Assembly (NCBI GenBank): GCA_021778575.1
Contig: JAJYCH010000310.1
Coordinates: forward strand, 1-6,118
From: Planctomycetota bacterium
Lineage (GTDB): Bacteria; Planctomycetota; Planctomycetia; Isosphaerales; Isosphaeraceae
Direction of reading: 5' to 3'
DNA length: 6,118 nt
The notes under the pieces are model-generated. The model was not told the origin of the DNA and did no database searches. It saw nothing but the letters and a program-made list of their open reading frames with translations. The position numbers and the translations under genes were made by a program. Below are positions 1 to 4,529 of this stretch, one piece after another (within the stretch, counting starts at the first letter, position 1; each line of letters begins with the position of its first letter).

Positions 1-371
1 AACAGCGGTTCGATCGGCTCGTTGGTGGCCGTCTTGAGCGATCCGTTCCGCGCGTCCTCACGCTGGATTCGCGCACTGTCGCGAAGCATCACGCTGGTGA
101 TATCGGCGGTCGCCCGGGTGACGTAAATCGGTCCCCGGTAACCGGCTCGGACCAGGCAAGGAAGTCGACCGATATGGTCGTTGTGGGCGTGCGAGACGAT
201 GACGGCATCGATCGACCGCGGATCAAACGTCCAGTTCCGGTTCGGACTGTTCGGATCGATCCGATCGGAATCAAAGAGACCGCAATCGAGCAAAATTTTA
301 TGCGGACCGATTTCGAGGAGGTGGGCGCTACCCGTCACCTGCCGAGCCGCGCCATGGAACGTGATACGCAA
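1..371 (-). CDS. MBL-fold beta-CASP-type ribonuclease/metallohydrolase (N-terminal part, cut by window edge)
   Basis: This is the first 123 codons of a metallo-beta-lactamase-fold hydrolase of the CPSF/YSH1-like (beta-CASP) RNA-processing type; the rest lies beyond position 1. The opening beta-strand reads ITFHGAARQVTGSAHLLEIG (residues 3-22), followed by ILLDCGLF (26-33), the usual start of this family. The zinc-binding HxHxDH motif is SHAHNDHIG (residues 60-68: H61, H63, D65, H66), followed by LPCLVRAGYRGPIYVT and TSVMLRDSARIQ, as in beta-CASP nucleases. The start is chosen as TTG at 371: the homology begins immediately after it and a GGGAGG Shine-Dalgarno lies 8 nt upstream. The ATG nearby is out of frame. 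Family knowledge suggests a cytoplasmic Zn-dependent endo/exoribonuclease. The beta-CASP domain and motifs 2-4 are outside the window, so specificity cannot be judged. It is transcribed divergently from the gene at 684. Confidence 0.88.
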   Translation of the reverse strand, partial: MRITFHGAARQVTGSAHLLEIGPHKILLDCGLFDSDRIDPNSPNRNWTFDPRSIDAVIVSHAHNDHIGRLPCLVRAGYRGPIYVTRATADITSVMLRDSARIQREDARNGSLKTATNEPIEPL

Positions 372-604
372 ACGACCATCCTCCCGTCCCGCGGCCTCAC
401 GCCGACCGCATCGCCACTGCGCTCGGCGGGCCGAGCGGGGCGTCCGTGACCGAGGGAACGACTCCCCCGAATTATGTACCCGAATCGTTGATTCTATTCC
501 TTATGTTGCCAAGATCTCGGTTTGAATACAAGGGGAGCGGTAAGCACTGATGGTTGTTCGCGAGCCGCGAATCGATCGGGGTGGATCGAATCGAAAAGAT
601 GGCC

Positions 605-610
605 TATAAT
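605..610 (+). promoter_or_regulatory. Candidate sigma-70 -10 box (TATAAT) for the gene at 684
   Basis: A perfect TATAAT lies 74 nt upstream of the ATG at 684 and would give a leader of about 65-70 nt. At 17-bp spacing the -35 position (582-587, TGGATC) matches TTGACA at only three of six bases, so the promoter may be weak or activator-dependent. There is no TGn extended -10 element. The match is unusual in a GC-rich stretch and lies in the right place, but no experimental support exists. Confidence 0.45.
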
Positions 611-626
611 TTGCTAGCGGAGGGGG

Positions 627-643
627 GTTGACGTCAGGTCAAC
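627..643. repeat. Perfect inverted repeat GTTGAC-N5-GTCAAC (operator-like)
   Basis: Two perfect 6-bp arms are separated by GTCAG. The repeat lies 17-33 nt downstream of the TATAAT box, in the expected 5' leader of the gene at 684. Its place and dyad form suit a repressor operator. It could equally form a small RNA hairpin covering the TTG at 628. No regulator is identifiable. Confidence 0.4.
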
Positions 644-683
644 TTCCTGTTCCGTGTCCCAACCGGGTGAGGAGCGCCCCGTT

Positions 684-1208
684 ATGACGCGCGAGATCCC
701 GCAAGGCCATTCGTTGCATCGCCTGTTTCGTGGTTTGACCGAATCCACGTTCATGGAAGAACTTGGAATCGGCGATCCCAACCTCGTTGGCTACGTCGCC
801 GACTTGCTTGCCCGGTTTGTCCCAAGTTCGAGCCTCGTGAAGGTTCGCGATGGACAAGGGCGAAGCTTGACGGAGGTGACGGAGATCATTGCCGAGGCTG
901 AATCATCCTTGGATACCGAACGCCGTCGCGAGTGCCATCGCCATGTCGGCGACTACACGCTGTTCTGGACCGGCGTTTATCCGGAAGCTCTGGGAAAGTT
1001 GAAGTCGAAGAGTTCGCCCGATCACCTGATCGATTTCCAGGCCCAGGGGAAACGCTCGTACTACCTCGCAAGCACGCTGGCCAACGACGAAGCGCCGGTT
1101 CTTCGCCGATTGAGCGACCAGTTTGAACTCTGTGCGTTCGGGTTGTCCCGCGTCCGTCGCGAATGGGAAAGTCCCAGCGGACCGATCCGAGGCGTGATCG
1201 GCGCCTGA
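684..1208 (+). CDS. Conserved hypothetical protein (planctomycete-type, 174 aa)
   Basis: A soluble-looking 174-residue protein without signal peptide or membrane helix. I do not know its function. Recognisable blocks are LFRGLTESTFMEELGIGDP (residues 14-32), YVADLLARFV (38-47), HRHVGDYTLFWTGVYPEAL (85-103), HLIDFQAQGKRSYYLAS (114-130) and FELCAFGLSRVRREWE (147-162). From memory, similar blocks occur in a hypothetical family common in planctomycetes; this was not checked. The dense His/Tyr/Trp patch around HRHVGDYTLFWTG could be a binding site, but no known catalytic signature is seen. The start is set at ATG 684 because GAGGAG lies 9 nt upstream. An in-frame GTG at 654 would add ten residues but has no ribosome binding site. 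It has its own promoter region and converges with the small pseudogene 30 bp downstream, so it is probably monocistronic. Confidence 0.82.
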   Translation: MTREIPQGHSLHRLFRGLTESTFMEELGIGDPNLVGYVADLLARFVPSSSLVKVRDGQGRSLTEVTEIIAEAESSLDTERRRECHRHVGDYTLFWTGVYPEALGKLKSKSSPDHLIDFQAQGKRSYYLASTLANDEAPVLRRLSDQFELCAFGLSRVRREWESPSGPIRGVIGA

Positions 1209-1238
1209 CCAGCCTCCAGACGGCTCGTGAACCCCCGG

Positions 1239-1436
1239 TCAACCTTGTGCCTCGATCTCTCGTGGTTCCCGAGGGATCGAGTCATCAGAGATGTTGCCGC
1301 CTTCGGTAATCACCGCGATACCGAGAGCCGTGACATCTTCCGCGTGCTTGAGCAAGAACTCCATTCTCTCCTCTCGGGTTTTCAGCTTCTCGCATTCGTC
1401 GTAGAGCTACTCCATTTTCTTGGGCGTGAGAGCCAT
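1239..1436 (-). pseudogene. Small paralogue of the 1513-1710 gene, interrupted by an in-frame TAG at codon 10
   Basis: Reading the minus strand from ATG 1436 gives a 65-codon frame ending in TGA at 1241-1239, exactly the length of the intact neighbour at 1513-1710. An ungapped alignment of the two products gives about 26 identical residues of 65. Shared blocks include LT.KK.E near the start, TREE (codons 20-23), GI..I (39-43) and the C-terminal IP.EP. Codon 10 is TAG (plus 1407-1409) where the neighbour has Ala; a single G-to-T change from GAG (Glu) would explain it. The frame is otherwise open, which points to recent inactivation, or to translation from the internal Met codon 25, or to readthrough. 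The upstream GAGGAA 9 nt before the ATG is still present. The 3' end holds a strong hairpin. The function of the family is unknown. Confidence 0.72.
1251..1281. repeat. Strong hairpin/inverted repeat (12-bp stem, 7-nt loop)
   Basis: CTCGATCTCTCG (1251-1262) pairs with CGAGGGATCGAG (1270-1281): seven Watson-Crick pairs, one T/G wobble, then four more, around a 7-nt loop. It begins 42 nt after the stop of the plus-strand gene ending at 1208 and sits in the last codons of the minus-strand pseudogene. No T-tract follows on either strand, so it is not a canonical intrinsic terminator. It could still end or stabilise convergent transcripts. Confidence 0.5.
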
Positions 1437-1448
1437 CTTCGTCGTTCC
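1433..1448. repeat. 16-bp direct repeat at the start of small gene copy 1 (mate at 1707-1722)
   Basis: The plus-strand sequence CCATCTTCGTCGTTCC occurs identically here and at 1707-1722, 274 bp apart. In both places it covers the ATG and the 12 nt upstream of the paralogous minus-strand small genes. The conservation of the non-coding 12 nt shows that the duplication included the translation-initiation region and not only the coding part. Confidence 0.8.
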
Positions 1449-1512
1449 TCTCGCCAGTCGATTTGATGAGATGTTCCGCGAAATGGGCTGGAAAAACTGA
1501 GCGCCGATTCGA

Positions 1513-1710
1513 TCAATCCGAGACCTGGACCGGATCGGGTTCCTTCGGGATCAAGTGATCCGAGGCATCTTCACCGTACATTATCGCAACGATCCCCATT
1601 GCCAAGCCTTCGTCTATATATTGTTGCAAGAACTGCAACTTTTCTTCGCGAGTGGCCAGCGTTTCGGCATGCTTGACCAGAGCTTCGACTTTCTTGAGCG
1701 TAAGACCCAT
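1513..1710 (-). CDS. Small hypothetical protein (65 aa), intact member of a tandem pair
   Basis: A 65-residue, charged, probably helical protein with no signal peptide or clear membrane segment. Residues 1-36 are Lys/Glu/Leu-rich with heptad-like spacing and would suit one or two amphipathic helices. They are followed by a short hydrophobic GLAMGIVAIMYG stretch (residues 35-46) and an acidic tail with IPKEPDP. The start is ATG 1710, with GGGGAA 9 nt upstream. The degraded copy at 1239-1436 has the same length and about 40% identity without gaps. That parallel supports this being a real coding frame and not a chance one. I recognise no family and assign no function. A candidate promoter lies at plus 1751-1779. 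Its neighbourhood, with a decayed paralogue and a phage-gene fragment, suggests an accessory origin. Confidence 0.62.
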   Translation of the reverse strand: MGLTLKKVEALVKHAETLATREEKLQFLQQYIDEGLAMGIVAIMYGEDASDHLIPKEPDPVQVSD

Positions 1711-1750
1711 CTTCGTCGTTCCCCGATCCCCTGGTCTGATCCATCAATCC

Positions 1751-1779
1751 ATCTTAAATCATCGACCGAATCACCGCAA
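1751..1779 (-). promoter_or_regulatory. Candidate promoter for the small gene at 1513-1710
   Basis: On the minus strand TTGCGG (plus 1774-1779) and TAAGAT (plus 1751-1756) are separated by exactly 17 bp. They match the sigma-70 consensus at three and four of six positions. A start near 1744 would give a leader of about 34 nt before ATG 1710. This is a weak match supported mainly by spacing and position. Confidence 0.3.
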
Positions 1780-1805
1780 GCTCTGGACCTCTTTCCGAGA
1801 CATCC

Positions 1806-2000
1806 ATGAATCCTTTCGAGACGCTGGTTTACCAGGGCGGGGCGGCCAAGGCCCTCGACGACAAGGGCAAGGTCGGCGGCTACCTGGTCCTGTTCGGCGG
1901 CCCCGACCAGACCGACGCCAGCCAGCTCCGCGACTACTTCACCGGTCGGTTTCGGACAGAACCGCGACCGAGACTTCCCGTCCCATTTCGGTTATCATGA
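1806..2000 (+). pseudogene. Truncated phage prohead (capsid maturation) protease-like fragment
   Basis: The open frame begins ATG 1806 and codes for 64 residues. Residues 13-46 (AAKALDDKGKVGGYLVLFGG, then PDQTD..QLRDYFT) resemble the N-terminus of HK97-type prohead proteases, in which a K-A-x-GKVGGYLVxFG-x-PDxTD block leads to a D/E-YFT strand. After T46 (about 1943) the similarity stops and an Arg/Pro-rich tail runs to TGA 2000. The catalytic His/Ser region of the protease is absent, so the product cannot be an active protease. Codons 9-46 all end in G or C, a run of 38, and this run ends where the similarity ends. This marks a foreign fragment with a sharp junction. No clear Shine-Dalgarno precedes the ATG. 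The family assignment is from memory of the motif and is moderate. Confidence 0.55.
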
Positions 2001-2007
2001 GTCGGGC

Positions 2008-2050
2008 CAGGAGCGAGACTCTTCCGCCGAGCGGCGTCGAGACGCTCCTG
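2008..2050. repeat. Long imperfect hairpin upstream of the rhomboid gene
   Basis: CAGGAGCG (2008-2015) is the exact reverse complement of CGCTCCTG (2043-2050). Inside it, CTC (2019-2021) can pair with GAG (2039-2041), and CCGC (2024-2027) with GCGG (2031-2034) around a CGA loop. The element starts 7 nt after the stop of the phage-like fragment. No T-run follows it, so Rho-independent termination is unlikely in the classical form. Confidence 0.45.
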
Positions 2051-2066
2051 CCTGGATTTGTTGCGT

Positions 2067-2091
2067 CGACTGCTCTGTTTCAGTGCAGTCG
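2067..2091. repeat. 25-nt near-perfect palindrome/hairpin
   Basis: CGACTGC (2067-2073) pairs with GCAGTCG (2085-2091). The stem continues after a T/T mismatch with CTG/CAG around a TTT loop, giving ten base pairs in all. It lies 16 nt after the hairpin at 2008-2050 and 57 nt before the rhomboid start. It could be an operator, a leader hairpin or part of a terminator for the fragment gene; the sequence does not decide. Confidence 0.5.
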
Positions 2092-2147
2092 GGGGTGATC
2101 ATTGACCGCGAACCTTCGGAATTCGTCGCGATTTAAGAGGTCGATCC

Positions 2148-2915
2148 ATGGTCCTTCCCCTGGGAGATGTCGAGAAGACCCGGATTGTGCCGATCGTGAC
2201 GTATCTCTTGATCGCCGTGAATATTGCGCTCTATGCGGTTGAGATCGATCAAGGCAAGGGGTTTCAGGTCTCGTTTTCGGTCACCCCATACGAGATCACG
2301 CACAATTTCGACATTGGTGAACCGGTCCCAAAGCTCCTTGAAGGCGAGCTCGTTGGAACGGAATCGGCGATCGAGCATGGACCGATCCCGATCCCCGTCT
2401 TTCTGACGCTGTTCACCTCGCTTTTCCTGCACACGAGCCCGTTGCACCTCGCCGGCAACATGCTTTTTCTCTGGATTTTTGGCGACAATGTCGAGGAGGT
2501 TCTCGGTGGGTTTCGCTACCTGATCGCATATCTCGTGGCCGGACTGGTCGGAACGCTGGCTCAGATCGCGGTGTCTCCCGACTCGTTAATTCCGATCCTG
2601 GGCGCTTCGGGGGCGATCGCGGGGGTGATGGGTTCTTACTTGATCTGGTATCCCCATAACCGCGTTCGGGTGCTCTTCTTCAACTTCCTGACGGAGATGC
2701 CGGCGTACCTGGTCATCGGAATCTGGATCTTGATTCAGATCGGGATGAGCCTGGGATCGATCCACCAGATCGGTGAGGTTGGTGGCGTGGCCTATCTGGC
2801 GCATGTCGGTGGGGCGACCACCGGTTTGATCGTCGGTCTTTTTTATCGTCAGAACGCGATCCGGCTCCAGGCCGAGTTGTATCGCCATGCCTGGTTCAAC
2901 GACGATCGAGATTGA
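2148..2915 (+). CDS. Rhomboid-family intramembrane serine protease
   Basis: A 255-residue multi-pass membrane protein of the rhomboid (S54) family, which cleaves transmembrane substrates within the membrane. All key residues are visible. The HxxxN motif HLAGNMLFLWIFGDNVE has H100 and N104 (oxyanion side). The nucleophile motif GASGAIAGV has S154, and the base is H219 in LAHVGG. Helices lie at about 12-31, 82-95, 98-112, 123-142, 150-166, 184-200 and 212-232. Residues 33-80 form a long extracytoplasmic loop with acidic and Pro-rich sequence between TM1 and the core. The short cytoplasmic tail is charged and ends NDDRD. The start is ATG 2148, with AAGAGG 7 nt upstream. Substrates are unknown. 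Its 3' end overlaps the opposing membrane-protein gene by 20 bp. It has no same-strand partner, and the upstream hairpins may belong to its leader. Confidence 0.95.
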   Translation: MVLPLGDVEKTRIVPIVTYLLIAVNIALYAVEIDQGKGFQVSFSVTPYEITHNFDIGEPVPKLLEGELVGTESAIEHGPIPIPVFLTLFTSLFLHTSPLHLAGNMLFLWIFGDNVEEVLGGFRYLIAYLVAGLVGTLAQIAVSPDSLIPILGASGAIAGVMGSYLIWYPHNRVRVLFFNFLTEMPAYLVIGIWILIQIGMSLGSIHQIGEVGGVAYLAHVGGATTGLIVGLFYRQNAIRLQAELYRHAWFNDDRD

Positions 2916-3606
2916 TTCCACCCAGTTCGATCGTCCGTCCCAGCGGGTTCAGCGAAAAACTTTGCTCCGACTCCGCCCGGACTCGACTCCGCCGACGTTC
3001 CAGAACCAGACCAACCGAATTCAGCGCCAGACACCAGGAGACCCCATAAAAACCGTAGGCATATTGGGGAAACCGGGCGATCAGAAGCGCGGTCAACGAC
3101 ATCTGAACGGCCGGAATCAAGAATTTGATGTGGAAGATCCAGGCCATCGTGGCGAAACCGAACGTGCTCAACGTCGCCCAGATCGCCTTGAACCAGTCGG
3201 TCTCGAATCCGATCAGTCGATTCAATGAGGCTGTCGAAAACGTCAGGATCAGGAACGTGACCCAGATTCGGGCGACGAGCAAGAACAGACCCGGAGTCGG
3301 GCCACGCTCCGGTCCCACCAGGAACCGTCGAATGATCAGAATCGAACCGACCAGATCCAGCCCCCAGAGCGGCAAGAAATGCGATTCGGCCCGATCACCG
3401 GTTCCATAAAGGAGCTGGCAGACGAGAAAAACCGCGAACTGGAACCAACCGACCGCGACCAGGGCCAATCCCCATCGATCCCGAAGCGCCACCTCATCGA
3501 GTTCGGCAATATCCATCAGGAGACCGCGCGGTCGATATCGGAGCGGTCCAGTGGGTCGCGTCATCTCGGGGGTCCGCGGAGGACGACTGGCTGTTTGGGT
3601 AGGCAT
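2896..3606 (-). CDS. Polytopic membrane protein of unknown function (about six TM helices)
   Basis: A 236-residue integral membrane protein from ATG 3606. A polar, Pro/Arg-rich N-terminus (1-46) precedes hydrophobic segments at about 47-68, 78-97, 105-128, 140-158, 160-178 and 183-203. A basic ERRRSRVR cluster and a soluble tail follow. I do not recognise the family. The last helices (IARFPQYAYGFYGVSW, then LERRRSR) resemble, by eye only, the C-terminal membrane part fused to some planctomycete Ser/Thr kinases; this is a weak inference. Start choice is uncertain: an in-frame GTG at 3621 would add five residues. ATG 3606 is preferred because an extended -10 box ends 5 nt upstream, which would make the mRNA leaderless; no Shine-Dalgarno is present for it. 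In-frame ATGs at codons 15 and 31 are also possible. The gene is divergent from the MlaE-type gene. Confidence 0.82.
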   Translation of the reverse strand: MPTQTASRPPRTPEMTRPTGPLRYRPRGLLMDIAELDEVALRDRWGLALVAVGWFQFAVFLVCQLLYGTGDRAESHFLPLWGLDLVGSILIIRRFLVGPERGPTPGLFLLVARIWVTFLILTFSTASLNRLIGFETDWFKAIWATLSTFGFATMAWIFHIKFLIPAVQMSLTALLIARFPQYAYGFYGVSWCLALNSVGLVLERRRSRVRAESEQSFSLNPLGRTIELGGINLDRR

Positions 3607-3611
3607 GAGAA

Positions 3612-3620
3612 ATTGTATCA
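3612..3620 (-). promoter_or_regulatory. Extended -10 box (TGATACAAT) for the membrane-protein gene
   Basis: The minus strand reads TGATACAAT, which fits the extended -10 form TGnTATAAT with one mismatch. It is followed by TTCTC and then ATG 3606. Transcription would start within one or two bases of that ATG, which implies a leaderless message. No -35 hexamer is seen at 16-18 bp spacing, as is common for extended -10 promoters. Confidence 0.4.
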
Positions 3621-3660
3621 CGTATTACGGTTCCATGCGGTAGAACTATCGGGAGTCATC

Positions 3661-3688
3661 TTGTCCTTAACTCCTCTTCTGGCATAAA
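3661..3688 (+). promoter_or_regulatory. Candidate promoter for the MlaE-type permease gene
   Basis: TTGTCC (3661-3666) and CATAAA (3683-3688) are separated by 16 bp, and each matches the sigma-70 consensus at four of six bases. They lie 44 nt upstream of ATG 3732, in the 125-bp divergent spacer between two genes. This is a plausible but weak match. Confidence 0.35.
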
Positions 3689-3731
3689 TCATCCGGTACT
3701 GAGCGATTGCGGAGTCTCTGAGGACGTCGCC

Positions 3732-4514
3732 ATGTGGAATTCGCTGGTCCGTCGGCTCGAACTGTTCGGGAGGTTTATCGGCTTCGGGGCCGAGGTTCTC
3801 GTCGCGATCCCTCGTTGTCTGGTCCGACGGTCGCACGAAGTTCTCGGTCAGTTCGAGCGCGTTGCCTGGGGCGGACTGCCGGTGGTCGTCGCTGCGGGGA
3901 CAAGCGTGGGACTGGTGACCTGGATGCAGGTCCGCAGGCTCCTGGTCGAATATGGCGCCGAGGAGAATCTGCCAAGCGTGCTCTCCGCGGCCGTGCTGGT
4001 AGAGACCGGCCCGGTTCTGGCGAGCTTGCTGGTGGCCGGTCGGATGGGAGCCGGTCTCGGCGCGGAACTTGGCTCGATGACGATGACCGAGGAAATCGAC
4101 GCCAGAGAGGTTCTCGGAGCGCCGACGATCGGTTCCATCGTCGCCCCTCGGGTGATTGCTTGCGCTCTCGCTGTTCCGCTCCTGACGATCCTGCTCGATA
4201 CCTCGGCGCTCCTGGGGGGCCTGGCGGCCGAGTTGACCGGTGGAACCCTCACAGCCGAGGTTTTTCAATCGCGAGCCCTGGATTATCTCCGGCTCTCCGA
4301 CGTGATCCCCGCCACGTTGAAAACCGTCGTCTTCGGTTTTCTGGTCGCCTTGATCGGTTGCTGGTCGGGGCTCAATGCCGACCGATCGACCGAAGCCGTG
4401 GGGAAGGCCGCGACGCAAGGTGTTGTGCGATCGATGCTTGCCGTTTTCTGTGCCAACGTCGTCCTGGTTCCGGTGATCCAGTTAAGCGTGGCCTGGATTG
4501 GCTGGAACGGCTGA
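3732..4514 (+). CDS. MlaE/YrbE-family ABC transporter permease
   Basis: A 260-residue inner-membrane permease of the MlaE family, whose members move lipids (or, in related systems, sterols or toluene) with an MlaF-type ATPase and an MCE protein. The hallmark block is ETGPVLASLLVAGRMGAGLG followed by AELGSMTMTEEIDA (residues 91-124), the coupling region of the family, and then VLGAPTIGSIVAPRVIA (127-143). The C-terminal signature DVIPATLKTVVFGFLVALIG with a following GL.ADRSTEAVG.A.T.GVV (190-232) is also intact. Hydrophobic segments lie near 48-65, 84-103, 134-168, 196-212 and 233-256. The length is normal for the family. The start is ATG 3732, with GAGGA 7 nt upstream. The usual ATPase and MCE genes are absent: the upstream neighbour is divergent and pheT converges 15 bp downstream. 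Partners must therefore be encoded elsewhere, and the substrate is unknown. Confidence 0.93.
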   Translation: MWNSLVRRLELFGRFIGFGAEVLVAIPRCLVRRSHEVLGQFERVAWGGLPVVVAAGTSVGLVTWMQVRRLLVEYGAEENLPSVLSAAVLVETGPVLASLLVAGRMGAGLGAELGSMTMTEEIDAREVLGAPTIGSIVAPRVIACALAVPLLTILLDTSALLGGLAAELTGGTLTAEVFQSRALDYLRLSDVIPATLKTVVFGFLVALIGCWSGLNADRSTEAVGKAATQGVVRSMLAVFCANVVLVPVIQLSVAWIGWNG

Positions 4515-4529
4515 GACGCCTGTCCGAGG

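Larger units (their letters stand above)
372..683. other. Divergent intergenic/regulatory region (312 bp)
   Basis: No convincing protein gene is present. The open frames crossing 174-525 on the plus strand are antisense shadows of the MBL gene and end in low-complexity Arg/Pro-rich sequence. The stretch separates two divergently transcribed genes, so it should hold promoters for both. On the plus side there is a TATAAT box (605-610), a GTTGAC/GTCAAC inverted repeat (627-643) and a GAGGAG ribosome binding site (669-674). On the minus side there is a CATAAT sequence (plus positions 471-476) without a good -35 partner, and the GGGAGG ribosome binding site for the TTG start at 371. The part around 471-540 is AT-richer than the flanks, consistent with a promoter area. 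Confidence 0.6.

Noticed and set aside
174..525. Two overlapping plus-strand open frames near the left end
   Set aside because: They are antisense to the HxHxDH-containing MBL gene for much of their length and have no recognisable domain or good ribosome binding site.
1227..1466. Plus-strand 79-codon open frame
   Set aside because: It is antisense to the small pseudogene. The minus-strand reading is supported by the aligned paralogue of equal length.
1483..1512. Possible terminator after the intact small gene (TTTTT on the minus strand, near 1493-1497)
   Set aside because: A short T-run is present but no stable GC stem precedes it.
1652..2098. Plus-strand 148-codon open frame overlapping the phage-like fragment
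   Set aside because: It is an Arg/Pro-rich frame shifted relative to the fragment at 1806 and antisense to the small gene start. The frame at 1806 has the G/C-ending codon pattern and family likeness.
3618..4418. Minus-strand open frame of 266 codons opposite the permease
   Set aside because: Its composition (His/Gln/Asp/Arg-rich, no motifs) is typical of antisense shadow, and the plus-strand MlaE motifs occupy the same DNA.
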